From the NCBI GenBank assembly GCA_016194635.1, contig JACQBC010000037.1, forward strand, positions 124,001 through 188,000: a stretch of DNA of 64,000 bases, given 5' to 3'. The notes under the pieces were generated by a model, which saw nothing but the letters and a program-made list of their open reading frames with translations, was not told where the DNA came from and did not search any database. The position numbers and the translations under genes are program-made. Positions 11,401-20,454 of the stretch are shown here, piece by piece (within the stretch, counting starts at the first letter, position 1; the number at the start of each line of letters is the position of its first letter). This DNA comes from Gammaproteobacteria bacterium. GTDB taxonomy: Bacteria; Pseudomonadota; Gammaproteobacteria; UBA6429; Thiohalophilaceae.

Positions 11401-11566
11401 GCGCCAAGAGTTTGTGTGATCCACATAACGGTTTTCCTGCCTGGTCCGTGCGGTTGTAACCACTGCGGTTGTGCGCCGCGCAAAGAAAATTAAAGCGCCT
11501 TACCCCCATGACGATACAACCTTTAGGTAGTTTGTTAATTACGCCAGCGGTGGCAGGAAGGTTAGC

Positions 11567-12379
11567 ATGCGTCGTTTCCAGTATCGTCCCAGCACTCAAG
11601 CAGCTCGGTTGCCCGTGACGGTAGCAGCTCGCCCGCTACCGTGGTTTATCTTGGGGTGTATTGTCGCTCTTGCCAGTGCGCTGATTAAGCCCGCGCACGC
11701 CAGCCTAAGTTTCAACGTGGATGCGGTCAGTATCCAGCACAGCGTGTCTGTCCCGCCGATCGATATTGGTTATAGCTTGGCCAACAGCCGTGATGCTTAC
11801 CAAAACGCTAATCACGCCTATGACGAGGGCGAGGTCTATCTGGCGTTTCGCTTATGGTCCGCCCTGGCCGAACAAGGCCATGCCGATGCCGCTTTTAAGC
11901 TGGGGATGCTGTATGACCGGGGTGAGGTGGTCGAGCATGATGCCAGCCGTGCCGCGTATTGGTACAAACAGGCGGCCCAATCCGGAAATGCCCTGGCGCA
12001 GCACAATTTAGGGGTCGCCTATGCCAATGGAGACGGTGTGGAAATTAACATGGAAGCCGCCATGGAGTGGTGGATCAAGGCCGCACAACAAGGAAATGTT
12101 GATTCCCAGTACAATTTAGGTATTGTATACGCCATGGGCAGCCACGGTTACCAACGTGATACGATCAAGGCCGCCCAGTGGTGGCGACGCGCCGCCAATA
12201 AAGGGGATGCGATGGCGCAGTATAATTTAGGCGCCTTATACGCCAACGGTGATAAAGCAGTGCGCGATGTGTGTGAAGCGCTGCATTGGTTATCACAGTC
12301 GGCGGCACACGGTATCCCCCAGGCCACTCAGGTGTTAGAAGCTGTAAAGAGTCAACGCGAGGCTGGCACCTGCCGTTAA
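11567..12379 (+). CDS. Exported Sel1-repeat protein
   Basis: A 270-residue protein with an arginine-containing n-region, a hydrophobic segment WFILGCIVALASALI and an A-H-A cleavage-like site, so probably periplasmic. From about residue 75 come four to five Sel1-like (TPR-related) repeats of about 36 residues, for example AAFKLGMLYDRGEVV, AQHNLGVAYANGDGV, SQYNLGIVYAMGSHG and AQYNLGALYANGD. Such alpha-alpha repeats mediate protein-protein contacts; the partner is unknown. Located after the operon terminator and 38 nt before a rhodanese gene on the same strand, with which it may be co-transcribed. Confidence 0.85.
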   Translation: MRRFQYRPSTQAARLPVTVAARPLPWFILGCIVALASALIKPAHASLSFNVDAVSIQHSVSVPPIDIGYSLANSRDAYQNANHAYDEGEVYLAFRLWSALAEQGHADAAFKLGMLYDRGEVVEHDASRAAYWYKQAAQSGNALAQHNLGVAYANGDGVEINMEAAMEWWIKAAQQGNVDSQYNLGIVYAMGSHGYQRDTIKAAQWWRRAANKGDAMAQYNLGALYANGDKAVRDVCEALHWLSQSAAHGIPQATQVLEAVKSQREAGTCR

Positions 12380-12417
12380 ACCTAGGATAGGTATAAAAAC
12401 TATTAAGGGGGTGTACT

Positions 12418-13230
12418 ATGAAATTGCATTCCGTTGGGGTAGTCGCGGTAACATTACTCATGGCCACGCAACTATGGGCGGCCGGCGAAGACGAGTTTCC
12501 CGGACGCAAATTCTTTCCCGCGGTCCCCTACATCGGGTTGGAAGAACTGTATAACAAACGTAATGACGTCATTATTGTCGATGTGCGTACAGCGTATGAA
12601 TATGAAACGCTACGGATAAAAGGCGCGATCAACATCAGTGTGCACAATGCCAGTTTTCCCGACGAGATGCAGAAACTGCGCGATGCCAATCCATCCAAGC
12701 TGATCGTCACCTACTGTAACGGCAAGACCTGCAATAAATCCTATGAAGCTGTACAAGCCTGCCGCAATCATAATATCCCCAACGTGGTGGCCTACGATGC
12801 GGGTATCTACGATTGGGCCAAGAAATACCCGCTTGAATCCGAGTTGCTGGGCAAGGGCCCGTTGGACCTGAGTAAATTGATCACCAACGAGGCTTTCAAG
12901 AAGCACAACCTGGATATTAAAAAGTTCAGCTCGATGGTAGGTAACGACGATGTGATCGTATTGGATGTACGCGATCGGTTTCAGCGCGATGCCTCTTCGT
13001 TGTTTCCCGGCGTGGACCGCCGCGCCGCCTTGGATGACAAACCCAGTTTGGAACGGTATTTTCAAAGGGCTAAGCGCGAGAATAAAACCCTATTGATCTA
13101 TGATGCTGCCGGCAAACAAGCAGAATGGTTGATCTATTATCTGGAAGATAAAGGTATAAGCAATTATTATTTTATGAGCGGCGGGGCGACTGCGTATTAT
13201 AAAGAGCTACGCAAGGAATTTGCCCAATAA
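12418..13230 (+). CDS. Exported tandem rhodanese-domain protein
   Basis: A 270-residue protein with a signal peptide ending near L-W-A-A-G. Domain 1 (about residues 35-140) is a rhodanese with VIIVDVRTAYEYE and an active-site loop VTYCNGKTCNKS; Cys100 is the likely persulfide carrier. Domain 2 (about 155-268) keeps VIVLDVRDRFQRD but its loop reads LIYDAAGKQAEW, with no Cys, so it is probably non-catalytic. AAGGGGGTG precedes the ATG. A periplasmic sulfur-handling or sensing role is inferred from the family and from the other sulfur genes in the window. Confidence 0.88.
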   Translation: MKLHSVGVVAVTLLMATQLWAAGEDEFPGRKFFPAVPYIGLEELYNKRNDVIIVDVRTAYEYETLRIKGAINISVHNASFPDEMQKLRDANPSKLIVTYCNGKTCNKSYEAVQACRNHNIPNVVAYDAGIYDWAKKYPLESELLGKGPLDLSKLITNEAFKKHNLDIKKFSSMVGNDDVIVLDVRDRFQRDASSLFPGVDRRAALDDKPSLERYFQRAKRENKTLLIYDAAGKQAEWLIYYLEDKGISNYYFMSGGATAYYKELRKEFAQ

Positions 13231-13309
13231 TGTCTAGCCGCCGGTTGCAGCGGCGTCGGAGGGCGGGCGCATCTTGGTGTTGGATTTGGACTCAAACGAC
13301 AACCGCTGA

Positions 13310-14809
13310 TCACGTTTTTAACGGACGACTAGTGGTAGTCCAACGCAACAGTGGGAAACGCCGGTAACACAAGCCGCGCAGCATTTGCCGTTGTTGATCG
13401 ATATCAATACTCTTGCCTTGGTACAGGGCCTGGGATAGTTCAACAACCAGCCGTGGGTTTAATGCTATAGGGCGATGCCGGGTTTGCCACTGCTGTGCCC
13501 AGGCGCTGAGGGACAGGTTCGGCGGCCAGGCTTCAATCACGGCGATCTGCCGCAAGACATCACGCAGTTCGACCACCGACGTCAGCGTATTCACATGTTG
13601 TAATAACCGACGATAGCCCCAGCGCTGTCGTAGCGCGTCAGCGGCGGTACGCATCAACCCGGCGCCTGCCCATGCTAGAAACCAAACCAGCAACAGTATT
13701 GTCATCGCCGCCCAGACGGGTGCAATCGCAATATAAGCCGGCAAAGGGGTTACCAAACTCCGCAACTTAGCCGTATGTGGATCAAAATACTGCAATTGCA
13801 CGCTGCCGGGAGAGTAGTAGCCGCTGTGCGCTAGGCTAAATGGGATCTGGTAATGCGTGGTGCTGGTCATCGGCCGGTCGAAACGCGTTATGAGACGTTG
13901 TGTTGCCGTGTACAGGGTCAGTGCGTTGCGCGAATGTAATTGGCGATCCAACGGCGGCAGGTCGCTGGGTAGTACATCGGTGGCCAGCAGCTCAAACCCC
14001 AAGCTATACAACCGATCAGTGAATCGCCAGCGGGGTGAGGTTGTGGTTGCGTGTAGTTGTAGATTGCCCACCGGCAGCGTCGCCGGTAGGTAAGGCGGTA
14101 AGGGTTGCACCTCGATACGCGGCGGGCGGATATAAAAGCTGTGGGTCATCACCCCGTCCCGTTGCACTACGACGAATAAGGGCTCAAGGGTTTGTGTGCC
14201 GCGTTGTTGTGGAAACCAGATCCAGCCGCTGTGGTGCCGGGTCCGGCCCGCGCTAAGGGTTTCGTGTGTCACGCGCTGTGGATACACCACGCCACTGGCC
14301 GTGGTTGGGGTGTTGGTCTCCACCACCATGATCGGGCTGGTGCTGATCAACTCGGCGTTGATATAAACCGCCTGTTTTAGCCATGGCCGCGGCGGATTGA
14401 TCGCCGTACGGAATTCCATTGGCGTATGCGTTTTGGGATCAACCGCAGGCGTTACATCGACGACCAGGGCTTGGCTGTGTTGACCGGCAAAGTTCAATAC
14501 CGGAATGGGTTGCGACCCCAAGGCATAGGGGTATAAACGCACCTGCCAACGTTGCCCGTGGGGCCGTTTCTCAATGTCTGTGATGGGCATGACGTGAAAG
14601 GCTTGCCGCCAAGGTGTCAAGTCGATTGCATCCAATGAAGGGTGGCGTTGGTTGAAACGTAGCGTCAGGGTAAACGGTTTGCCTAATTCAACCTGGGGAT
14701 TATTCACCCGCACGTCTAATCCTGGATTGCCGTTTACCACGGTAGGTATCGCGGTGGTGGCCAGGATCAGCGCGATAACGATTAATACACACCGCGCGCT
14801 GATTACCAT
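13310..14809 (-). CDS. batD: BatD-like membrane-anchored protein
   Basis: A 499-residue envelope protein: N-terminal signal segment (VLIVIALILATTAIP), then beta-rich extracytoplasmic sequence beginning LDVRVNNPQVELGKPFTLTL as in BatD ('oxygen tolerance') proteins, one transmembrane helix near residue 385 (AAMTILLLVWFLAWAGAGL) and a cytoplasmic tail of about 100 residues. The start at 14809 overlaps the end of the upstream fused BatB/BatC gene by 7 nt, which supports the choice over a longer frame. Last gene of the MoxR/Bat operon. The system is linked in other bacteria to aerotolerance and envelope stress; the precise job is unknown. Confidence 0.82.
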   Translation of the reverse strand: MVISARCVLIVIALILATTAIPTVVNGNPGLDVRVNNPQVELGKPFTLTLRFNQRHPSLDAIDLTPWRQAFHVMPITDIEKRPHGQRWQVRLYPYALGSQPIPVLNFAGQHSQALVVDVTPAVDPKTHTPMEFRTAINPPRPWLKQAVYINAELISTSPIMVVETNTPTTASGVVYPQRVTHETLSAGRTRHHSGWIWFPQQRGTQTLEPLFVVVQRDGVMTHSFYIRPPRIEVQPLPPYLPATLPVGNLQLHATTTSPRWRFTDRLYSLGFELLATDVLPSDLPPLDRQLHSRNALTLYTATQRLITRFDRPMTSTTHYQIPFSLAHSGYYSPGSVQLQYFDPHTAKLRSLVTPLPAYIAIAPVWAAMTILLLVWFLAWAGAGLMRTAADALRQRWGYRRLLQHVNTLTSVVELRDVLRQIAVIEAWPPNLSLSAWAQQWQTRHRPIALNPRLVVELSQALYQGKSIDIDQQRQMLRGLCYRRFPLLRWTTTSRPLKT

Positions 14810-16641
14810 GGGTTCACCCCCGGTATGCTGTGCGGCGTACTGACCGGCGCGGGAAAATTTTCTTCCCATTCAAACAGACGCTGCCATAGATAACTCTCAT
14901 TATGCGCCTGTAATAAATTTTGCAGCAAGGCCGGATCGATCCGATCGGTGTCGTAGGTCCAGCGGGTATCGTCGTCACGCTCGATCGTACTTACAGCGGG
15001 TTTGGCCTGGTTAAAGTCGGGGTTTAGCGCCGCGGGAGCTGAGGTGATCGGGGGTTCCGGCAAGACCGACGGGCTCGGACTGTCGTCAATACTTAGTGAG
15101 CCTTGCGTAACAGACAGGTCCGCGACGGCGGTAGCGCTGCGTGGACCGCGGCCGGCGCGTTTAGCGATCAACTGCGCCTGTTCGATGCGTTGCTGATGCA
15201 AGGCTTCGGCGTAGGTTAAATTGGTTGCGGCGGCTTGCAGCTGGGGCGCATACGCCAAGGCATCACGGTAAGTAGCGATCGCCAAGGGATAATTTTCTTG
15301 TTGGTAATAGCAATTGGCCAAATTAAATAACGCCTGGGCACGTTGCGCATCGTCACTGGCGGCCAAGACCGCTTGAATGAAAACAACACTGGCGGCGGGA
15401 TACCGTTTTAGCCGGTACAAGGCGCTGGCCTCGCCCATCCGCGCGGCATAACCTGGGAGTTTGGCAAAGTCTTGTGCCGCGCGCTCATAGTCTTTGTGTT
15501 GGTAGCGGTAATAGGCGTCGCGATAGTTGCTGGAGTCTGCGTGCGAGGCAGGGATCACGCTTACCAGCAACACCGCGATCAACGCCACGGCCACGCCGGG
15601 TGGCGCGCGGCGTGCGGTTGGACGGGGCGCGCGCTCCCACTGCGCCAGCATGAAAAGCAGCAGCGCGGTTAACAATGGATAGGTATACAATTCGCGCCAT
15701 ACAATCACTGCGCGGTTGTTACCGCGATCCAGACCATGACTCAACGCTACAAGATCCTTGTCGACGATTTCCGGCCAAATACTGGCGGCGTCGCTGTTGG
15801 CATAATAATGCCCGTTGGCGCGGGTCGCGATAGAGGTTAATCGTTCGCTGGCTAAGCGGCTGATGACGGCTTGATCATGGTATTGCAACCAGCCCTGTTG
15901 TGGATCTACTAAAGCCGCCCCGGTCGGGGTGCCGACCCCCACCACCGATACCCGGATCTGATGTTGTTTAAGATCCGCGATGACATTAGTTAATGCCAGT
16001 TGCGCGGCCGCAGTGTCAGCATCGGTTTCACCGTCCGTGAACAGCAACACCGTGCGCGCCACCGCGCGGTCATGGAATTGTTTGCCCGCGAATTCTAGCG
16101 CTGCGGTTAGATCACTGCCTTCGGTGGCCAGCATCTGGGTATGGAGTTGCTGGACATACTGTTCGAGTACCGCGTAATCCGCAGTGGGTGGCGACAACAG
16201 GTGCGGTCTTGCTGCGAATACCACGACGCCGATGCGCAGTTGCGGGCTGTGATGCAGTAGTTGGGTAATTTCGAGTTTAGCCCGTTCCAAACGCGAAGGG
16301 AGTACATCGGCGGCCGACATCGAACGGGACAGATCGATTACTAATAGTACCTCGGCTATATTATCGCTGGCCGCGTGATAAATCTTGTCCGCCAACCGTG
16401 GTCCCGCCAAGGCGATGGCCAGACAACACCATACCAGGAATAATAACAGTTGCCGCCACAGGTGGGAGCGCAAGCTATTCAAACGCGGCGCGCGTACCCA
16501 AGGCAGTAACGCCGGTTGACAATAGGCGCTGGCATCGCGACGGCGTTGTAGATAAACGCTGCCCAATAACAGCAGCGGTTGCAACGCCAGTAATAACCAT
16601 CCCGGTTGACGAAATTCGATACTCGCCAGGCCGTCGATCAT
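14803..16641 (-). CDS. Fused BatB-BatC: von Willebrand A domain plus TPR
   Basis: A 612-residue membrane protein. Two N-terminal helices (WLLLALQPLLLLGSVYL and LLLFLVWCCLAIALAG) lead into a vWA domain at about 85-300 with MIDAS motif DLSRSMS and later T and D ligands (GSDLT, FTDGETD). Another helix (TALLLFMLAQW) and an internal export-like segment precede a TPR region at about 375-480 (AQALFNLANCYYQQENY), followed by a Pro/Asp-rich tail. vWA plus TPR equals BatB plus BatC in one chain, a fusion reported in this family. The start at 16641 overlaps the batA stop by 4 nt. Divalent-metal-dependent protein binding is the expected activity. Confidence 0.85.
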   Translation of the reverse strand: MIDGLASIEFRQPGWLLLALQPLLLLGSVYLQRRRDASAYCQPALLPWVRAPRLNSLRSHLWRQLLLFLVWCCLAIALAGPRLADKIYHAASDNIAEVLLVIDLSRSMSAADVLPSRLERAKLEITQLLHHSPQLRIGVVVFAARPHLLSPPTADYAVLEQYVQQLHTQMLATEGSDLTAALEFAGKQFHDRAVARTVLLFTDGETDADTAAAQLALTNVIADLKQHQIRVSVVGVGTPTGAALVDPQQGWLQYHDQAVISRLASERLTSIATRANGHYYANSDAASIWPEIVDKDLVALSHGLDRGNNRAVIVWRELYTYPLLTALLLFMLAQWERAPRPTARRAPPGVAVALIAVLLVSVIPASHADSSNYRDAYYRYQHKDYERAAQDFAKLPGYAARMGEASALYRLKRYPAASVVFIQAVLAASDDAQRAQALFNLANCYYQQENYPLAIATYRDALAYAPQLQAAATNLTYAEALHQQRIEQAQLIAKRAGRGPRSATAVADLSVTQGSLSIDDSPSPSVLPEPPITSAPAALNPDFNQAKPAVSTIERDDDTRWTYDTDRIDPALLQNLLQAHNESYLWQRLFEWEENFPAPVSTPHSIPGVNPW

Positions 16642-17681
16642 CCTGGTCGTACCCATAACGGCAGGAGTTGCCATGCGCACAACCAGATCACCGCCAGCAA
16701 CAACGGCCAGTGGTATAACGGCAGTTGCACGAATTCCGCGGCCGCTTCCAGCGGGCGGCGTTCGGCGCGTTGAATCTCTTCTAACACCTGCTGTAACTGC
16801 TGGGTGTCCTTGGCCCAGAAGAATCGACCCTGACCGGCCTGTGCAACTTCTTGTAGCAGTGAGAAATTCACCGGCTGGTAGACAAGCCCAACATGGTCAC
16901 GCTCCTGCGCGGCATAACTGCCCGCGCCGATCGCGACCACGTGCAGGCGATAGTGTTGCGCTGACACATAACGGGCGGCGGCGCGTGGGTCAATGCGGCG
17001 GTTAGGCCGGGTCGCGTCGGTGAGTAATACCAACACCGGCGGTTCGGACCCGGGGCTTAAAAACTGCTGCGCGCTGTATAACAGTGCCAAACTGAGATCA
17101 CTGGTACGGCCGGTTAATACCGCCGGTTCCAGCCGTTGAATTTGATAACGCAGTAACGCGTAATCGTTGCTGAGCGGCACCACGGTATAAGGTTGCTCGG
17201 AATAGGCCACAACGGCGATGCGATTACCCGCGAGCTGCTGGATAAAATGATCTAACACGCTTTTGAGCATGGTCATCCGCTCGGTGCGTTGCCCCTTCAC
17301 CAAATAGTCACGCAGCAACATGCTTACCGAGGTGTCGACGACGAAGACGATATCCCGCTGTGGCGGGGGCGTGGGGATCTTTTGTCCGTAGCGATAGGGT
17401 TGTGCCAGACTCAGATGGATCAATCCGAGTAATACCAGGTACGCGCTCCCTTGTTTAATGCGGGCCAGTAACGGGCGGGGTGTCGCGGTTTGATCGGCCA
17501 GCGCCAGTTGCGGCAGTAACGGGTGACGGTAGCGGCGGCGGGTGAGCGCTGTGTAGGGGACGTGCCAGGCCAGTAATGTGGCCGGGTAATACCCTAACCA
17601 GCCGCCGATTACCACGATACTCAGCGGATACAGTTGCAATGCTAACGGGTAGGCGAAATGTAAATTGCCGTCAGCGATCAT
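16638..17681 (-). CDS. batA: BatA-like von Willebrand A membrane protein
   Basis: A 347-residue protein with N-terminal hydrophobic segments, a vWA domain at about 105-290 and a C-terminal transmembrane helix (WPLLLAVIWLCAWQLLPL). The MIDAS motif is intact: DTSVS, the distal T in LTGRTSDLS, and LLTDATRPN. Its neighbours on both sides belong to the same MoxR/Bat system, with an 11-nt overlap with the DUF4381 gene upstream and a 4-nt overlap with the BatB/C gene downstream. It presumably forms a membrane complex with BatB/C under control of the MoxR ATPase. Confidence 0.85.
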   Translation of the reverse strand: MIADGNLHFAYPLALQLYPLSIVVIGGWLGYYPATLLAWHVPYTALTRRRYRHPLLPQLALADQTATPRPLLARIKQGSAYLVLLGLIHLSLAQPYRYGQKIPTPPPQRDIVFVVDTSVSMLLRDYLVKGQRTERMTMLKSVLDHFIQQLAGNRIAVVAYSEQPYTVVPLSNDYALLRYQIQRLEPAVLTGRTSDLSLALLYSAQQFLSPGSEPPVLVLLTDATRPNRRIDPRAAARYVSAQHYRLHVVAIGAGSYAAQERDHVGLVYQPVNFSLLQEVAQAGQGRFFWAKDTQQLQQVLEEIQRAERRPLEAAAEFVQLPLYHWPLLLAVIWLCAWQLLPLWVRPG

Positions 17682-18120
17682 GGCGCAACGGGGTGTGGCG
17701 TAGCCAGACGCGCGCTTGCTCGATCAGCTCAAGGAGTAACGGCGTCGTAGGCGACTGTGGTTGGTAACAAGCTTGGGTTAATGCCGCGCAATAGCCTTGC
17801 CAGGGTAACCGTTGCGGCGGGGGTAGGTGCGCCTGGTGCAACTGAATGACGTGCATGCCGCTGCACAGGGTTTGACGTAGGGCAAAGGCCAGCTGTTTGG
17901 GATCATCGGTGGTTTGCTGGGCACGTCGCGCCAAATAGCGTAAGCGCCGCAGCGCCCGTTGGCGCGGGTGGCGCCACCACCAGCGGGCCACGATCAGCAA
18001 CACGCCCAGCACGGCCAAGGTTAATAATACGCTGTCCACGCCGCTCAACAGCGGTGCGGGTGCCGTGGGTTCGATTAGATCCACCCAGGGAGGATTAATT
18101 ATTACGGGTGGGCTGGGCAT
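17671..18120 (-). CDS. DUF4381-type membrane protein of the Bat operon
   Basis: About 149 residues: a Pro-rich N-terminus (PPVIINPPWVDLIEP), one transmembrane helix (LLTLAVLGVLLIVARWWW) and a basic cytoplasmic tail with helices resembling DUF4381. This family typically sits between the DUF58 and BatA genes, as here. The start at 18120 is a best guess; it overlaps the DUF58 gene by 26 nt, and a longer frame exists. Function unknown. Confidence 0.75.
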   Translation of the reverse strand: MPSPPVIINPPWVDLIEPTAPAPLLSGVDSVLLTLAVLGVLLIVARWWWRHPRQRALRRLRYLARRAQQTTDDPKQLAFALRQTLCSGMHVIQLHQAHLPPPQRLPWQGYCAALTQACYQPQSPTTPLLLELIEQARVWLRHTPLRHDR

Positions 18121-19075
18121 GGGAGGTGTCGAGGGTGGTTTGCAGGGCGTCGCTGCTGCTGAGCCAGCGCTGATACTGCACACCGCCTTGATACAAGCGG
18201 GATTCCAGTGCGCTGTGGTATTGCCGCAGAGTTGTAGTATAACGTTGACGCTGCGGCGCGGTGTTACAGTTTAAACGTTGGGTGGTGTCGGTTGTTGCAT
18301 CCCATAAAACAAAATCACCTTGCGCGGGTGCTTGCAGTTCAATGGGGTCGACGATGTGATAAGCGCTTAAGTGATGCTTACGTGACATCGCCAACAACAC
18401 CGGCACCATACTGTCATCCAGATCATGAAAGTCGCTGATTAAAAAAATTAAACAACCGGGTTTGAGCTGGACGTGTAATTCGTGTAACACGGCGGCGAGT
18501 GGTATCTCCTGCGTATCAGGCTGCGGTGGCGCGGCCGCAATGATCGCCTGTTGCAGCGGGTATGCCGCGCTGAGTGTGCGGATCGGTTTAAACCAGTGGG
18601 CCTGTTGTTCCAGCAGCACGGCGGCACTGGGCAATTGTTGGCGTAATCCACGGTATAAACACAGCATCGCCAGGCGCGCCGCTTGAGTAACTTTCAAGCG
18701 CACTTGTGTGCCAAAACGCATACTAGAACGGCGGTCAAGGATGATCCACAGCGACGGGCGGCGTTCTTCCAGAAATAATTTTCGGTATAACTGACCACTG
18801 CGCGCGTATAAACGCCAATTAATAAACCGCGTGTCTTCCCCCGCGCTATGCAGGCGATTATCGGTGAATTCATAACCACTGCCGGCAAACACGGAATTGC
18901 GTTCACCCAGCAGGGGGTGACGTACTTCACGCGCGGTCGGTAGCGTGCTGCTGGCGTGTTGATACAAGTCTTGCAATTCAGTAGACGTGAGCAACGGCTG
19001 CGGTTTGGTGCTAAACCGCTGTTGCCACCAGCGGTAGCGATGTTGGATTAACCACAGCAAGGTATTAAAACGCAT
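18095..19075 (-). CDS. DUF58 family protein of the MoxR/Bat operon
   Basis: A 326-residue soluble protein. The family signature is visible as RHPLLGERNSVFAGSGYEF, then GEDTRFINWRLYARSGQLYRK, then a vWA-like core LWIILDRRSSMRFG and LIFLISDFHDLDDS. The MIDAS-like motif reads DRRSS rather than DxSxS. Lies 4 nt after the MoxR gene. In MoxR systems the DUF58 protein is the usual partner of the ATPase. Role inferred from family and operon only. Confidence 0.88.
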   Translation of the reverse strand: MRFNTLLWLIQHRYRWWQQRFSTKPQPLLTSTELQDLYQHASSTLPTAREVRHPLLGERNSVFAGSGYEFTDNRLHSAGEDTRFINWRLYARSGQLYRKLFLEERRPSLWIILDRRSSMRFGTQVRLKVTQAARLAMLCLYRGLRQQLPSAAVLLEQQAHWFKPIRTLSAAYPLQQAIIAAAPPQPDTQEIPLAAVLHELHVQLKPGCLIFLISDFHDLDDSMVPVLLAMSRKHHLSAYHIVDPIELQAPAQGDFVLWDATTDTTQRLNCNTAPQRQRYTTTLRQYHSALESRLYQGGVQYQRWLSSSDALQTTLDTSHAQPTRNN

Positions 19076-19079
19076 CGGC

Positions 19080-20045
19080 TTATGGGATCGGGACCCGCTC
19101 GATCAGTTTCTGGATGATCGCGTCGACACTGATTTGATTGGCGCGCGCCGCGAAACTGATGATCAGCCGATGGCGTAATACATTCGCGCTGATGGCGAGG
19201 ACATCTTCGGGGATCACATAGTCACGTCCTTGTAAATACGCGTAGGCACTGGCGGCGCGTACCATCGCCAGCGAGGCGCGGGGCGACGCGCCGTATTCGA
19301 TATAACCCTTCCAGGGAGCGTGCCAGTGGTGTAATTCACGGCTGGCGTGCACCAAGGTGACGATATATTTTTCCAGCGCCGCTTCGATGTGCATCTCGGC
19401 GACGGCACGCCGTGCTCGCAATATCGATTCCGGATCTAGACGGCTTTCTAACGCCGGGTGATCGCTACCAAAATGGCTACGCCGATCACGTTGCACGATT
19501 TCTAATTCTTCGTCGACGTTGGGATAGTCGATGCGCACGTGCATTAAAAATCGATCCAACTGTGCTTCGGGCAGTGGATAGGTGCCGGCCTGTTCCAAGG
19601 GATTTTGCGTGGCCATGACCAGAAATAATTCCGGCAGCGGATGGGTTTGACCACCCACGGTAATTTGATGCTCTTCCATGGCCTCCAGCAAGGCCGACTG
19701 TACCTTGGGCGGGGCGCGGTTGATTTCATCCGCCAAGATAATTTCATGAAACAGCGGGCCTTGCATAAAACGAAAACTGCCGTTGGCGGGATCAAACATA
19801 TCACTGCCGGTGAGATCCGCGGGCATCAGATCCGGGGTGAATTGAATCCGTTGGAAATGCGCGTGGACCGCCGCCGCCAGGGTTTTTACCGCCGTGGTCT
19901 TGGCCAAGCCGGGTGGGCCTTCCAATAAGATATGACCGCCGGTGAGTAAGCCGATCATCAAGCGATCGAGCATCGCCTCCTGGCCGACGATGACACTTTT
20001 TAAATGGCTGCGCACCGTGGTTAATTGTTGTTGGATGTTATCCAT
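19080..20045 (-). CDS. MoxR-family AAA+ ATPase
   Basis: A 321-residue ATPase: Walker A GPPGLAKTT near residue 45, Walker B ILADEINRAPPKVQ near 104, sensor-1 MATQNPLEQAGTYPLPEAQ, and a lid domain to the end. These are diagnostic of the MoxR branch, whose members remodel vWA-containing partner proteins. The start at 20045 (MDNIQQQL) overlaps the ArsR stop by 8 nt, so translational coupling is possible. First structural gene of the MoxR-DUF58-DUF4381-BatA-BatBC-BatD operon. Confidence 0.93.
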   Translation of the reverse strand: MDNIQQQLTTVRSHLKSVIVGQEAMLDRLMIGLLTGGHILLEGPPGLAKTTAVKTLAAAVHAHFQRIQFTPDLMPADLTGSDMFDPANGSFRFMQGPLFHEIILADEINRAPPKVQSALLEAMEEHQITVGGQTHPLPELFLVMATQNPLEQAGTYPLPEAQLDRFLMHVRIDYPNVDEELEIVQRDRRSHFGSDHPALESRLDPESILRARRAVAEMHIEAALEKYIVTLVHASRELHHWHAPWKGYIEYGASPRASLAMVRAASAYAYLQGRDYVIPEDVLAISANVLRHRLIISFAARANQISVDAIIQKLIERVPIP

Positions 20046-20373
20046 GCGGGGGTCCTGCGGGGTTAGGAGTAGGCACATTGCTGGCCAGCCAGTCGGCGAG
20101 GTTCGCTAGTATCTCAAGCAAACCGGTATCGTACAAACAATAGTAGATAAAGGCGCCGCGTTTTTCGCCTTTTACCAAGCCGGCTTCGCGCAAGATGCGC
20201 AGATGGAACGAGACATTGGTCTGCGACAGGCCGGTCTTGGCGATGATGGCCGAGACCGGCACGCACTCCAATCCCATGCCGTTGAGGATGCGCAGCCGGT
20301 TCGGCTCGCTGAGGATCTTCAGGACCGTGGTTAAGCCCTTGACAGGCACGCGGTGTGGCGTGGTATTCTTCAT
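20038..20373 (-). CDS. ArsR-family transcriptional regulator
   Basis: A 111-residue winged-helix repressor: LKILSEPNRLRILNGM, recognition region TGLSQTNVSFHLRILREAGLV and wing KGEKRGAFIYYCLYD. Two cysteines (Cys37 and Cys79) could form a redox or persulfide switch as in SqrR/BigR proteins, but their spacing differs from those, so this is only a suggestion. It faces a persulfide dioxygenase-like gene across an 81-bp gap with a palindrome, and its end overlaps the moxR start, so it may control both directions. Confidence 0.88.
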   Translation of the reverse strand: MKNTTPHRVPVKGLTTVLKILSEPNRLRILNGMGLECVPVSAIIAKTGLSQTNVSFHLRILREAGLVKGEKRGAFIYYCLYDTGLLEILANLADWLASNVPTPNPAGPPHG

Positions 20374-20387
20374 ATGCGTCTAGGCTC

Positions 20388-20407
20388 ATATGTGTATTTA
20401 CGCATAT
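20388..20407. promoter_or_regulatory. Palindromic ArsR operator candidate
   Basis: ATATGTGTA, TT, TACGCATAT is a 9+2+9 palindrome with one mismatch, centred between the divergent arsR and metallo-hydrolase genes. A further half-site ATATGCGT at 20372-20379 overlaps the arsR start codon. Position and symmetry fit an ArsR dimer site. Confidence 0.6.
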
Positions 20408-20454
20408 TAAGGGCAATTTTCTCGCTCGTGTCAAGCACCCTTCGGAGATCAATC

